From the NCBI RefSeq assembly GCF_030323025.1, contig NZ_CP097329.1:3644001-3708000 (forward strand): 64,000 bases of DNA, written 5' to 3'. Each line of letters starts with the position of its first letter. Position 1 is the first letter of the stretch. Shown here piece by piece: positions 17,908 to 27,537 of the stretch. The notes below the pieces were generated by a model, which saw only the letters and a program-made list of their open reading frames with translations, did not search any database and was not told the origin of the DNA. The stretch comes from Pseudanabaena mucicola str. Chao 1806. GTDB lineage: Bacteria; Cyanobacteriota; Cyanobacteriia; Pseudanabaenales; Pseudanabaenaceae. The position numbers were made by a program, and so were the translations under genes.

Positions 17908-17969
17908 AAGGATGGGTGGCGCTTTGCTCCTCCCATCTTTAACTAGTAGCAAGCACTACCGATTTTTGA

Positions 17970-19307
17970 TTAGGCGGATTCAGGTTTAGGTATGGACGCA
18001 GGATGTTGCAATATCTCGGCAGTTGATAAATTTTCGACCATATTGCGGGTAATCAGGCAGCGCGTCACATCCTTACGCGATGGCAACTCATACATCATAT
18101 CCAGCATCAATTGCTCGACGATACCGCGTAAGGCTCTTGCCCCCGTTTTGCGACGATAAGCCTCTTTGGCGATCGCATGCACCGCATCAGGCTGAAACTC
18201 AAGCTGAACATTATCCATTTTTAAGAGCTTCTGATACTGCTTGATCAAGGCACTGCGTGGTTCAGTCAAGATTGCCATGAGTGCCTTTTCATCGAGAGGA
18301 TCAAGTACCGCAGTTACAGGTACTCGACCGATAAATTCGGGAATCATCCCAAACTTAACCAGATCATCGGGTTGTAAGTTTTTAAGAATTTCGGCAGTAC
18401 GCTTTTCGCGGGGGATTGATTCACCCTGCTGTACAAACCCCATTGATTTTTTACCGATACGTTGCTCGATCAGCTTTTCCATACCCCCGAACGCCCCACC
18501 GCAAATAAACAAAATATTTTTGGTGTCAATTTGGATGCAGTCTTGATAAGGATGCTTACGTCCTCCTTGGGGCGGCACATTAGCGATTGTCCCTTCTAGC
18601 ATTTTCAGCAAAGCTTGTTGTACGCCTTCACCTGACACATCACGGGTAATTGAAGTATTTTCACTCTTACGGGCAATTTTATCGATTTCATCAATGTAAA
18701 TAATTCCACGCTGAGCCTCCTCGACATCGAGATCAGCAACTTGCAAAAGCCGCAGTAAAATATTCTCTACATCTTCGCCGACATAGCCTGCCTCGGTGAG
18801 GGTGGTGGCATCAGCAACCGCAAAAGGCACATCGAGCATTTCGGCTAGAGTCTGTGCCAACAGGGTCTTCCCACAACCCGTAGGACCAATCAGCAAAATA
18901 TTTGACTTCTGAAGTTCTACCCCATCTTCAATCTGACCTTTGCCCGATGATTCGAGAAAACTCAAGCGCTTGTAGTGGTTATATACCGCTACAGACAAAA
19001 CCTTTTTAGCTTCATCTTGCCCCACTACATTTTCATCGAGATAGCGCTTGATATCGCGAGGCTTGGGAATTTGGTTGAGATTGAGATTAGCCGCAGTTTT
19101 AGTTTTCCGCTTTTCATTGGTAGGATCTTTACGCTGAGCAGCTTGCGGAGGAGTGCTATTAAACAACTCCTCATCGAGGATTTCATTACACAAATCCACA
19201 CACTCATCGCAAATATATACTCCCGGTCCTGCAATTAGTTTGCGTACCTGCTCCTGCGATTTTCCGCAGAAGGAACATTTTAGATGAGATTCATATTTAC
19301 TGGGCAT
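17970..19307 (-). CDS. clpX: ATP-dependent Clp protease ATP-binding subunit ClpX
   Basis: AAA+ unfoldase that feeds ClpP. N-terminal zinc-binding domain with Cys 11, 14, 33 and 36; Walker A GPTGCGKT (141-148), pore loop GYVG (174-177), Walker B IIYIDEID (202-209), sensor-2 Arg in TGARALRG. The GKKSMGF tripeptide loop that docks on ClpP is present. 445 residues is normal. ATG at 19305-19307, 18 bp after clpP: a clpP-clpX operon. Confidence 0.96.
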   Translation of the reverse strand: MPSKYESHLKCSFCGKSQEQVRKLIAGPGVYICDECVDLCNEILDEELFNSTPPQAAQRKDPTNEKRKTKTAANLNLNQIPKPRDIKRYLDENVVGQDEAKKVLSVAVYNHYKRLSFLESSGKGQIEDGVELQKSNILLIGPTGCGKTLLAQTLAEMLDVPFAVADATTLTEAGYVGEDVENILLRLLQVADLDVEEAQRGIIYIDEIDKIARKSENTSITRDVSGEGVQQALLKMLEGTIANVPPQGGRKHPYQDCIQIDTKNILFICGGAFGGMEKLIEQRIGKKSMGFVQQGESIPREKRTAEILKNLQPDDLVKFGMIPEFIGRVPVTAVLDPLDEKALMAILTEPRSALIKQYQKLLKMDNVQLEFQPDAVHAIAKEAYRRKTGARALRGIVEQLMLDMMYELPSRKDVTRCLITRNMVENLSTAEILQHPASIPKPESA

Positions 19308-19324
19308 AAGCTATCTCGCTGTGG

Positions 19325-20014
19325 TTAGACTAGGGAGAGGACGGATGGCTGAGGGCTATTAGCATTGGTTAAAACGCGATCAATTAAACCATATTGCTGA
19401 GCTTCAACAGGGGACATAAAGAAATCGCGCTCGGTATCTTGCTCGATCTGTTCAAGTGGCTTGCCTGTATTTTCGGCTAACATCTCGTTCAGCGATCGCT
19501 TAATATACAAAATTTCTCGCGCTTGAATTTCAATATCCACGGCTTGACCTTGAGCGCCACCGAGGGGTTGGTGAATCATGATCCGCGCATTTGGTAAAGA
19601 CATGCGCTTGCCCTTAGCGCCAGCCGATAGCAGAAATGCTCCCATGCTAGCAGCTAGCCCCATACAAATGGTACAAACATCTGGACGGACATGGTTCATC
19701 GTATCGAGAATTGCCATCCCTGCGTAGACAGAGCCACCAGGAGAGTTGATATACAGATAAATATCTTTTTCAGGATCTTCAGCTTCTAGGAATAAAAGCT
19801 GCGACATAATTAAATTGGCGCTGGTGTCATCGACTTGCGAACCCAAGAAAATAATCCGCTCTCGCAAGAGTCGCGAAAAGATGTCAAATGCTCTCTCACC
19901 TTTTCCTGATTGCTCGACCACCATCGGTACAACCTGATTTTGGATCGAAGTAATCGCTAATTGACTCGATGCTGATTGACTAGATAAAGGTAACATCCGT
20001 TTTGAATTCACCAT
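19325..20014 (-). CDS. clpP: ATP-dependent Clp protease proteolytic subunit ClpP
   Basis: Serine protease subunit with the triad Ser123 (GLAASMGAF), His148 (MIHQPL) and Asp197 (ERDFF); spacing matches E. coli ClpP. About 30 extra N-terminal residues form a presumptive propeptide. All triad residues are present, so this is a catalytic ClpP and not a ClpR. First gene of clpP-clpX; a terminator-like hairpin separates it from tig upstream. Confidence 0.96.
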   Translation of the reverse strand: MVNSKRMLPLSSQSASSQLAITSIQNQVVPMVVEQSGKGERAFDIFSRLLRERIIFLGSQVDDTSANLIMSQLLFLEAEDPEKDIYLYINSPGGSVYAGMAILDTMNHVRPDVCTICMGLAASMGAFLLSAGAKGKRMSLPNARIMIHQPLGGAQGQAVDIEIQAREILYIKRSLNEMLAENTGKPLEQIEQDTERDFFMSPVEAQQYGLIDRVLTNANSPQPSVLSLV

Positions 20015-20112
20015 AATTTTGACGCATTATCTCAGGCAATGCTTGAGTTTGACCATACCTATTTGAGAGCTATTATGACTCAAAAACTGTTTTGGTATAT
20101 TTCTATTCTAAG

Positions 20113-20155
20113 CCTTAGTAAAGAGGGGAGCTATGCAACCCCTTTTTTACTAAGG
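20113..20155 (-). terminator. Hairpin terminator between tig and clpP
   Basis: CCTTAGTAAA...GAGGGG pairs with CCCCTTTTTTACTAAGG. On the minus strand it follows the tig stop codon (20182), so tig and clpP-clpX are probably separate or attenuated transcripts. Confidence 0.7.
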
Positions 20156-20181
20156 CAAATAATCAAGCTAATTAGATCCAA

Positions 20182-21597
20182 TTAAGCGTTTTCAGACTCG
20201 GCATCAACGGTGATCACGTCGCCAGCATCAGCTTCTGGGGAAATGCTTTCGAGGGTTTCATCGGCTGGGGGCTTCAAGGAACCCTCCTCAACTAGCTCAA
20301 TCTCGGAATGCTCAAGTAACCAAGCAAGAGCTTTTTCGGTCAAGATTTCTTCGCGGACGACTGTTGCCAAGCGATCGGGATCAATATTTTGCCCCTTGAG
20401 CACTTCTAACGCCCCAGCAACTCTTTCATTAAGAGTCGCTTCATCAGCAACAATTTTTTCTTGTTTGACAATTTCATCGAGGGCAACCTTGCGTCTGAGG
20501 CGCTTAATTGCGTCTGGACGATTGAGACGACGCATTTCTTCAACCAACTCCTTGGTGAAGAGTTGTTTTGCCATTGCAGGATCAATGCGCTCTTGTAGGT
20601 AGCTAGCTTGTTGTCTTACCAAAAAATCGAGTTCTTGCTGTACCAATGTTGCAGGTAAATCTACTTCAAGTTCGGCGGTAAGAGCATCAAGGATAGCGGC
20701 TTCTTTATTTGCCTTGGTCTTAGAGTCCGCCTCATCGATAACACGCTGTTCTAAAAGTTCACGCAATTCGGCGATCGTTTCTTTATCACTGATCGATTTA
20801 GCAAACTCATCATCAAGATCTGGTAGTTCACGCCCCTTAATAGACTTGACCGTAATTACATACTTAATTTCCTTGCCAACATATTCTTCAGGGTAGTAGT
20901 CTTGGGGAAAAACTGACTCAACTTCCACAACATCGTCAATTTTTGTATCAACGAGTGCTTTGACAACTTCAGGGATAAACGCTTTTTCATCAACATCTAA
21001 CTGAAAATCATCTTCACCAGCATCAGGTAATTCTTCGCCAGTTTCACGATCAATTACCTTAAGATCAACGGTTGCAACATCGTTTAATTTGATCGCACGA
21101 TCTTCGACGGGTACTAAAGTGGACTTACGCACTTGAAATTCATATAAGGTGCGATCTACTTCTGTTAGATCTGGCTTGATTTCCTCAGCCTTAACACTAA
21201 AACCTTGATACTTGGCAAGAGTAACTTCAGGTTCTACATCAATTGCTGCTTTAAAAGACAGATCTTGTCCAGGGGTGAATGTTTGGATAAGGGTCTCGAG
21301 ATCAGTAACTAGTTGAAAACCTCCTAGAGCTTTATCTTTAACTTCTTTATTTTCGGCAAGAGCTTCGTTAAGAGTTTTTTCTAGCAACTCTTCGAGAACA
21401 TTTGCTTTGAGTCGCTGACTACCAACTTGCCTTAATACGAGCTGTTGGGGTGCTTTGCCTTTGCGAAAGCCAGGAACTTGGATCGTACGTGTCAAGTCTT
21501 TGACAACGCGATCATATATTGCTTGAGACTTTGCCCCTTCAACTTGAATGTCAAAACCAATTTGACTAGCGGGAAGCTTCTCTAGAGTGACCTTCAT
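20182..21597 (-). CDS. tig: Trigger factor
   Basis: Ribosome-bound chaperone and prolyl isomerase. The 471-residue protein has the ribosome-binding signature VPGFRKGKAP (residues 42-51), a central FKBP-like domain (about 165-250, EELPDAGEDDFQLDV) and a helical C-terminal domain; the last 30 residues are an acidic tail. ATG at 21595-21597. The tig-clpP-clpX order is widely conserved and places folding of new chains next to Clp proteolysis. Confidence 0.95.
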   Translation of the reverse strand: MKVTLEKLPASQIGFDIQVEGAKSQAIYDRVVKDLTRTIQVPGFRKGKAPQQLVLRQVGSQRLKANVLEELLEKTLNEALAENKEVKDKALGGFQLVTDLETLIQTFTPGQDLSFKAAIDVEPEVTLAKYQGFSVKAEEIKPDLTEVDRTLYEFQVRKSTLVPVEDRAIKLNDVATVDLKVIDRETGEELPDAGEDDFQLDVDEKAFIPEVVKALVDTKIDDVVEVESVFPQDYYPEEYVGKEIKYVITVKSIKGRELPDLDDEFAKSISDKETIAELRELLEQRVIDEADSKTKANKEAAILDALTAELEVDLPATLVQQELDFLVRQQASYLQERIDPAMAKQLFTKELVEEMRRLNRPDAIKRLRRKVALDEIVKQEKIVADEATLNERVAGALEVLKGQNIDPDRLATVVREEILTEKALAWLLEHSEIELVEEGSLKPPADETLESISPEADAGDVITVDAESENA

Positions 21598-21813
21598 TAT
21601 TTAAATATGCCTAGATTAAGTATGCCTAGATTGAATATATCTAGAAATCAAAAAACATTTTTTGGTGTTTTGCCAACTTTTTAGCAAAACTGTCAGCAAG
21701 TGATAAGTTATGCCAAGTCTATAATATTACGATATATACGCTCATATTTTTATAAAAGATAGATCGATAGATCGCCAAGACATATGTAAATGTGCCACAA
21801 CAAGTTTTTCTGT

Positions 21814-21856
21814 GACTTTTGGAGAGAGTTGACTTAATCAACCCTCTCCAAAAGTC
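21814..21856. terminator. 19-bp hairpin between the FHA gene and tig
   Basis: GACTTTTGGAGAGAGTTGA pairs with TCAACCCTCTCCAAAAGTC with one G-U-type mismatch and loop CTTAA. It lies 3' of the minus-strand FHA gene and upstream of tig, and probably ends the FHA transcript. The rest of the spacer 21598-21948 holds only repeat family A. Confidence 0.55.
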
Positions 21857-21885
21857 CAGAATCAAAATCCTTGCTTAGCTATATT

Positions 21886-21966
21886 GGTAGTGCTGCAAAG
21901 TAATTTTTTTTGTAATTGTGTTGCGGGCGCGAATCGCCCGTAACACAATTACATTGCATGACTACC
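21886..21966 (+). repeat. MITE-like repeat family A, copy 2
   Basis: Runs from GGTAGTGCTGCAAAG to CATTGCATGACTACC with the central TTGCGGGCGCGAATCGCCCG hairpin. The right-hand 18 bp overlap the FHA gene and encode its last codons and stop. Confidence 0.88.
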
Positions 21967-22371
21967 GCTATAGTTAGCGAGCATAAAAGTAGGACGATTA
22001 TCGATTGACTTCTTGACTTTGCTTGGCTGAGTAACAGCACCTGTTTTAGGGGAGGTAGGCTCGCCTAACATATCTAATAAGATTTGTAATTTTGGCCCCG
22101 TTGCTGCGAGTCGAATGGTGATCCCATCTTGTACTCGCTCTTTTTCGATTGATTGATTGTTGATAAATGTACCATTTGCACCAATATTGACAATTTCCCA
22201 ATAATCGACATGACGGTGGATTTCGACATGGTGACGGGAAACAACCGAGCTATATAAAATAACATCATTGTCGCCAGAGCGACCAATCCGAATTACTGGC
22301 TTAAACTCATCAAATTTCCATGTTTGGATAGGAGTAGACTCAACTGGATGCAGCAGATTAAGAATAATCAC
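21949..22371 (-). CDS. FHA-domain protein
   Basis: A 140-residue protein consisting of an N-terminal forkhead-associated domain (about 20-95) that binds phosphothreonine peptides: VIRIGRSGDNDVILYSSVVSRHHVEIHR contains the conserved GRS, SRHH and, further on, the NGTFINN elements (quoted separately: GRSGDND, SRHHVEI, GANGTFINN). The remainder is a Thr/Pro/Lys-rich tail. The GTG at 22369-22371 starts the frame. The final residues SGSHAM and the TAA come from repeat family A copy 2, so the original C-terminus was probably replaced. No kinase gene is adjacent. Confidence 0.85.
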   Translation of the reverse strand: MIILNLLHPVESTPIQTWKFDEFKPVIRIGRSGDNDVILYSSVVSRHHVEIHRHVDYWEIVNIGANGTFINNQSIEKERVQDGITIRLAATGPKLQILLDMLGEPTSPKTGAVTQPSKVKKSIDNRPTFMLANYSGSHAM

Positions 22372-22560
22372 AGGTTTTCATGCAGAATTTTTACGGGGAT
22401 AATTAAGATTCAGCGACAAGTGCTCTACATAATTTGCACTTTTTTACAGTTCATTTCAAAAGTCTAACACTGACTTTCTTAGAACTCGCTAAAATTTGGG
22501 CATATATTGAAGAATTGCGTCGCAATCCTTCAATATATACAATGAGTTTTTAAGATATTC

Positions 22561-23643
22561 ATGACAACTATTACTATTGTTGGCTGTGGGGTGATTGGAG
22601 CCTCAATCGCCTATGAACTAAGTAAAGAATTGCAGGCAAAGGCTCTTGATATAAATGTGATTGAGGTGACTAGTCAGCCTGCTATGGGAGCTACGGGTGC
22701 TTCGTTAGGCGTTTTGATGTCGGCTTGCAGTGCCAAGGCAAAAGGGGATTTGGTCAAATTACGTTTGGCTAGCTTAAGTAAGTACGATCGCTTGATTTGC
22801 GAGTTGACTGCTCAAACTCAGCATGATCTTCTCTACAATCGTCATGGCATATTGAGTTTGTATCGATCGCCTGATGCTGAAATGAAAGCGCGATCACTGA
22901 TTGAAATTCGCCAAGAACAGGGATTTGAGTTGCAATGGTTAGGGAAAGATCAAATTGCTGAGCAATTCCCGCTATGGCTAACGGATGGTGGCTTACTTAG
23001 TCCCTGTGATCGCGGCTTACATCCTCGCAAGTTTACCCAAGCTCTGGTGGATGCAGCTATGCAAAATGGGGTGAAGTTTCAGTGGAATACATCGGTGCAG
23101 AAACTAGAGGAGCTATCTAGCGATCGCCTTGTGATTACAGCAGGTCTTGGTTCTAATGCTCTCATTGCGCCATTATTAAGAGATCAGACCCAAGATTTAC
23201 TGCAACCAGTTGGTGGTCAAGCTCTACGGGTAAAAGTCCCAAACCTCAATCTCAAAACGATTGTTCATGCTGAAAATGAAGATGGTTCAGATATTAATAT
23301 TGTGCCTCTTGGAGATGATCAATATTGGCTTGGTGCAACCGTCGAATTTGAGTATGAGCTATTGCCACGTGAGGAGAATATTGCCTTGTTGTTAGCACAG
23401 GCGATCGCATGGTGTCCTGCTTTTGCTAATGCGGAAGTCCTAGAAACATGGTCAGGGGAACGTCCTAGACCACAAGGAACTAGAGCACCTATTCTAGGTT
23501 TTGTCCCCAATCATCCCCAGATGTTGATCGCCACTGGGCATTATCGCAATGGGGTGATGATGGCTCCTGTCACTGCTCAAATTACCAAAGATTTGCTCTT
23601 AACTGGCAAAAGCGATTTACCTTGGCAACCTTTTTCACTGTAG
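22561..23643 (+). CDS. FAD-dependent amine/amino-acid oxidase (glycine oxidase ThiO-like)
   Basis: DAO-family flavoenzyme. The Rossmann motif GCGVIGASIAYEL is at residues 8-20, an ATGASLG FAD-contact segment near 47, and a C-terminal WSGERPRPQGTRAPILG and GHYRNGVMMAP region as in ThiO. ThiO-type glycine oxidase supplies the glyoxylate imine for thiazole synthesis; no thiG is adjacent here, so the substrate is inferred. 360 residues is normal. Its 3' end overlaps that of crtD by nine bases, tail to tail. Confidence 0.78.
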   Translation: MTTITIVGCGVIGASIAYELSKELQAKALDINVIEVTSQPAMGATGASLGVLMSACSAKAKGDLVKLRLASLSKYDRLICELTAQTQHDLLYNRHGILSLYRSPDAEMKARSLIEIRQEQGFELQWLGKDQIAEQFPLWLTDGGLLSPCDRGLHPRKFTQALVDAAMQNGVKFQWNTSVQKLEELSSDRLVITAGLGSNALIAPLLRDQTQDLLQPVGGQALRVKVPNLNLKTIVHAENEDGSDINIVPLGDDQYWLGATVEFEYELLPREENIALLLAQAIAWCPAFANAEVLETWSGERPRPQGTRAPILGFVPNHPQMLIATGHYRNGVMMAPVTAQITKDLLLTGKSDLPWQPFSL

Positions 23644-25137
23644 CTGCACTATTTGTCTGACCACAGTTAGTGCTGAATAACTTACCCCTGCGGTTCCTTC
23701 CCCTGGATGCGTGGAGTCGCCAACTAGCCAAATATTTTTGAGGGGAGTGCGGTTGGCAAAACCAAAAGGACCAAAGGTAGAGACACGCATTCCTACACCT
23801 CCAACGATGCCGCGATCTCGTCCTGTATATCGTTCAAAAGTTTGTGGAGTTGCGGATTCTATATGAATTATAGTTTGCTCATTCAGATGAAAATATGCAC
23901 TCAGTTGAGCGATCGCTCGTTCTGTAAATTTCTGCTTGAGCATAAAATAGTCATCATCGCCATCCCAAATTTCTAAATTTGTAAATTCGGAAGCAATGAT
24001 TGTTGCCTTACCTTCAGGGGCGCGTCCATCCCCTTGCTTACTCACTGAGACAAATAGAGAATGAGGTTTATCAATAGGGGAGCTTTCATATGCTTCTAGA
24101 AACTGCAAATGTGGTGGGCAGTCTTCGGGAATTGCAGCACGATCTACTCCCAAATAGACCACAAAAGCAACGGAAGCAGGTTTGAGATTCTTCACTCGCT
24201 GAATATAGCTCTGAGGTATCGCATCGCCTAAGAGTTGCACAAAATTATTCACTGTCACATTAGCCACCACATGATCTGCTTCATCCCAGAAAGTTTCTGA
24301 TGTTCTGAGGCTTTCGACCTTTACCTTTTTGCTTTTTCCTTTTTCCTTAATCTCACTAATCCGATGCTGCATTAATACCTTCCCTCCATCTCGCTCAATA
24401 CTGGCAATCAGGCGATCGCTCAATACCTGCATACTGCCTTGAAGATGGAATAGACCTAAAGGAGTTTGAGAAACTGCTAGCGCGGTTGCAGCATAGAGTA
24501 AAGCTGTCTCTTCGGCGTTGACCTGTGAATAGAGTTTTAACTGTAAATCGAGAAAGGTGCGTAATCTTTGGTCATTGGCTAATCCAAAGCCACGCAAGGC
24601 ATCACCCACTGTCGAAAAGGTATAGGGGACTGTTGCTAAGGTGTCAATGCGTAAGGCTTTAATTAACTGCCATGTATCCCATAGATTGCGTGGTGGCAAA
24701 ATGGGATCACGGCTCTGGAAGCGCCAACTCCGCCAAAATAAATCTTCGAGAAACTGCCAAAATGGTTCGCTATTCGGAAATTGTCTTTGACGCTCGTGTT
24801 GCCACTTTTGGCGATCGCGCCAGACATTAATCGGTTCGCTTTCATTAGGCAGAAATACGGCACAGGCTGGATCGCAATGGGTTGCTTCGGGAAGTTCAAT
24901 TTCTAATTCGCGAAAAATGCGATCATGAATGCCCCCAGATTCTAATCCTGCTACCTGCGTTGCACCGACATCAAAAGTAAAGCCTCTTCGCTTAAATGTT
25001 GATGCACAACCTCCTGCAACTAGGGCTAGATCGTAAACAATTACTTCGTAACCACGCTTTGCCAATAAAGCGGCTGCCGTTAAGCCACCGATGCCCGCCC
25101 CGACTACAATTATTTTCTGTTGATTTTTACTAAGCAC
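23635..25137 (-). CDS. crtD: Carotenoid C-3',4' desaturase CrtD-like (CrtI/CrtISO family)
   Basis: Phytoene-desaturase-type FAD enzyme of 500 residues. N-terminal dinucleotide motif VVGAGIGGLTAAALLAKRG (residues 11-29) followed by GGCASTFKRRGFTFDVGATQ; C-terminal WLVGDSTHPGEGTAGVSYS (FAD-binding motif GDSxxPGxG). The overall pattern fits the cyanobacterial CrtD group that introduces the 3',4' double bond of myxol-type carotenoids, more than CrtISO; that choice is from memory of the families. Start GTG at 25135-25137. ThiO-like gene is convergent with it. Confidence 0.72.
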   Translation of the reverse strand: MLSKNQQKIIVVGAGIGGLTAAALLAKRGYEVIVYDLALVAGGCASTFKRRGFTFDVGATQVAGLESGGIHDRIFRELEIELPEATHCDPACAVFLPNESEPINVWRDRQKWQHERQRQFPNSEPFWQFLEDLFWRSWRFQSRDPILPPRNLWDTWQLIKALRIDTLATVPYTFSTVGDALRGFGLANDQRLRTFLDLQLKLYSQVNAEETALLYAATALAVSQTPLGLFHLQGSMQVLSDRLIASIERDGGKVLMQHRISEIKEKGKSKKVKVESLRTSETFWDEADHVVANVTVNNFVQLLGDAIPQSYIQRVKNLKPASVAFVVYLGVDRAAIPEDCPPHLQFLEAYESSPIDKPHSLFVSVSKQGDGRAPEGKATIIASEFTNLEIWDGDDDYFMLKQKFTERAIAQLSAYFHLNEQTIIHIESATPQTFERYTGRDRGIVGGVGMRVSTFGPFGFANRTPLKNIWLVGDSTHPGEGTAGVSYSALTVVRQIVQLQ

Positions 25138-25223
25138 GTGCGATCGCTTGATTGATAAGTCCTTACCTAGTTTAAGCGATCGGCATATGATTCTAGATCT
25201 ATCTAAGTGGAGGGTTTCAAGGA

Positions 25224-26137
25224 TTATTCGTCAGCAAAAAAGTCTGAATCAATTTTTTTAACTTCATACTGTGAAATGACTGATACGCCTAAATTATAAT
25301 CAATCATATATTGCGTTAATTGTTCACCGTCTAATAACACAATTTTAGTATCTTTCATGTTGTTGGCATATTCTTGAGCTTCTCTTGAAAAACTAGAAGT
25401 TGTTATAAATACGCCTTTTTTTGCACCCTGACCCGCTAATGCGCCAACAAACTTTTGAATTTCAGGACGACCAACCGTTCCCTCCCATTTTTTAGCTTGG
25501 ATGTAAATTGCATCTAACCCAAGACGATCTTCTTTAATAATTCCATCAATACCTTCATCACCACTTCTACCAATAGCTTTTCCTGCATCTTGGATAGATC
25601 CACCATAGCCCATTTTGACCAATAGTTTCACCACTAATCGTTCAAAAAAGTCAGGTGAACATTCTTTCACAAGAGTCAACAGATCTTGAGCTAAAGCTAA
25701 CTTCAACTTCTGGTAAGCGGAAGCTAAAGCCTCTTCTGGAGTGATTTGTTCAGTCAAATTGTCTTGCGGGGCTAAACTAGAATTCCCAGATGTATTAGCA
25801 CCAGCAAATGACACATATTCAGGAAACTGCTTAAGAAATTTGGCATTAATTTCTGACGGATTATTTCTAAGGACTTCTTTGCCACGATCTGTAATTTGAA
25901 AGATTGCACGGCGTGGAGATTCTAATAATCCTGCTTTTATCAAATGTGTTTTTGTCCAACCAACACGATTATCAAAGGTAGGTTGTTGTCCGCTAGGGAG
26001 TAACTCTTTCCTGTCATCATCAGACAGTTAAACAACTTTGCTAAATATTCCACACTATCTCTAAAAGAATGCTCTTTCCCATCGCTAGCCAGTTGCATTA
26101 ATGGAAGCATAATTGATTGAAAATCTGGAATTGACAT
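25224..26137 (-). pseudogene. mrr: Mrr-type restriction endonuclease, single-base frameshift
   Basis: Type IV restriction enzyme family. The N-terminal Mrr winged-helix domain starts MSIPDFQSIMLPLMQLASDG at 26137; after AKLFN the frame breaks near 26027-26030. Reading one base shifted restores LSDDDRKELLPSGQQPTF..NRVGWTKTHLIKAGLLESPRR, which runs into the catalytic domain with DEGIDGIIKED, IYIQAKKWEG (D..QxK nuclease core) and FITTSSFSREA. One missing base in AA(n)CTG explains the break. Downstream reading could begin at the ATG 25943, giving a separate nuclease domain of 239 residues. A sequencing error is an alternative to a real mutation. Confidence 0.82.
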
Positions 26138-26222
26138 TTTGAGGAGATATTATGATAATTAAATGAATTAATCAAGACATAGTATATAGATTAAATCTGT
26201 CCATATTCCAATAAGATGATTC

Positions 26223-26266
26223 TTAAAATAATCAGAATGTGTACTTATCTAAGAGTAAGCGCAATT
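26223..26266 (+). repeat. Direct repeat of the YoeB-type toxin 3' end (upstream copy)
   Basis: TTAAAATAATCAG, ATGTG and AGTAAGCGC occur in the same order and near-equal spacing as at 28529-28572, where they encode the end of the toxin (KIIRMWTHYE and stop) and its 3' flank. By eye about 36 of 44 positions match. Here a single extra base breaks the toxin frame. The two copies bracket the ATPase/TOPRIM/antitoxin/toxin genes. Confidence 0.75.
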
Positions 26267-26309
26267 ATTTTACTGAGCTTATTTAAAAATCATGGCGTGA
26301 TCGCTGATC

Positions 26310-26328
26310 TTGTAAAATACTTTTACAA
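26310..26328. promoter_or_regulatory. Operator-like palindrome upstream of the ATPase gene
   Basis: TTGTAAAA-TAC-TTTTACAA is a perfect 8-bp inverted repeat, 30 bp before the ATPase start codon. Position and symmetry suit a repressor site or a promoter-overlapping operator for the four-gene unit. No binding protein is assigned. Confidence 0.45.
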
Positions 26329-26358
26329 TACTCAATCAAGCTCATTGGAATAGTTTTT

Positions 26359-27537
26359 ATGCTTCAAAGACTCTATGTACATAATTTTAGATGCTTGGAG
26401 AACTTTGAGTTAAATCTAAAGGATCTTCCCTCGTCTCTTCTAATTGGCAAAAATGGTGCAGGTAAATCGACTATTGCTTTCGCTTTAGAAGTATTACAAA
26501 GTATAGGTCGGGGCATTAATAGAGTTAGTCAACTGATACAGGCTAAGGACTTTAATAGTAGTAGATCTGGTGTTCCAATCCGTTTTGAAATAGAAGTATT
26601 ACTTAAAGAGCAATTATATAAGTACATCCTTGCGTTAGAATTATCACCAGAAAATTTCAAAGAAATTCGCGTATTTGAAGAACAATTGTTAGTTGCAGGA
26701 AGTCCAATTTACTCTCGTGAAGCATCCCAAGTCAAACTTTATGGTAACAATCTCCAATCTCAGACATCTCAAGACAATCGATCTGCTAATCCATTTTCTA
26801 ACCAATTCCCATTAGCTAGTCAATTGATGGCTTCTCAATTTCAAGTAGATTGGCATCTTGTCGCGCTTCCATTAATTCAGGCACAATCAGAGACTGATCC
26901 ACTCTACATTTTCAAGAGTTGGTTATCGCGCATGGTTATTTTAGCTCCGATCCCAAGCTTGATGACAGGAGAATCTAGTGGTGAGACTCTGGAACCAAAG
27001 CGGGATGGATCAAATTTTGGGGAATGGTTCTCTGGTTTACTTAGGCGCTACCCTGCCGCTTATACACAGGTTGATAGATATCTTCGAGAAGTTATGCCCG
27101 ATATTCAGGACATCCAAAATGAACCGATTGGCAAAGATGCTAAAAGTATGGTTGTTCAGTTTGAAGCCAATAATCAAACATTGAGTCTTGATTTTAAAGA
27201 ATTATCGGATGGAGAAAAATGTTTTTTCCTCTGTGCTGTCGTCCTAGCAGCCAACAAGTACTACAGCCCTTTTTGCTTTTGGGATGAGCCTGATAATTAT
27301 CTTTCTCTATCAGAAGTCGGACATTTTGTCACAGCTTTACGGCGCTCATTTAAGAATAGTGGACAGATTTTAGTAACTTCACATAATGAAGAAGCAATCC
27401 GCAAGTTTTCCAATGAGAACACCTTTATACTTGACCGCAAAAGCCATCTAGAACCAACCTTGATAAGATTACTTAGTGACATACCTATTAATGGGGATCT
27501 AGTAGACACCTTAATTCGTGGCGACATAGAATTATGA
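26359..27537 (+). CDS. ABC/SMC-type AAA ATPase of a candidate defence pair
   Basis: A 392-residue RecF/OLD-like ATPase. Walker A GKNGAGKST (30-38) follows the LYVHNFRCLENFELNL opening of this class; the signature SDGEK is at 283-287, Walker B FWDEPD at 307-312 and the switch His at 342 (VTSHNEE). About 200 residues between the motifs form an insertion with no recognisable fold. No TOPRIM domain is fused, unlike OLD or GajA; instead the next gene, overlapping by 4 bp (ATGA), encodes a TOPRIM-like protein. By analogy with ATPase/TOPRIM anti-phage pairs it may sense or clamp DNA and gate the partner. Function is inferred. Confidence 0.82.
   Translation: MLQRLYVHNFRCLENFELNLKDLPSSLLIGKNGAGKSTIAFALEVLQSIGRGINRVSQLIQAKDFNSSRSGVPIRFEIEVLLKEQLYKYILALELSPENFKEIRVFEEQLLVAGSPIYSREASQVKLYGNNLQSQTSQDNRSANPFSNQFPLASQLMASQFQVDWHLVALPLIQAQSETDPLYIFKSWLSRMVILAPIPSLMTGESSGETLEPKRDGSNFGEWFSGLLRRYPAAYTQVDRYLREVMPDIQDIQNEPIGKDAKSMVVQFEANNQTLSLDFKELSDGEKCFFLCAVVLAANKYYSPFCFWDEPDNYLSLSEVGHFVTALRRSFKNSGQILVTSHNEEAIRKFSNENTFILDRKSHLEPTLIRLLSDIPINGDLVDTLIRGDIEL

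Noticed and set aside
20210-20602. Open frame of 130 codons antisense to tig
   Set aside because: Ser/Arg-rich shadow of trigger factor codons; no independent ribosome site or family resemblance.
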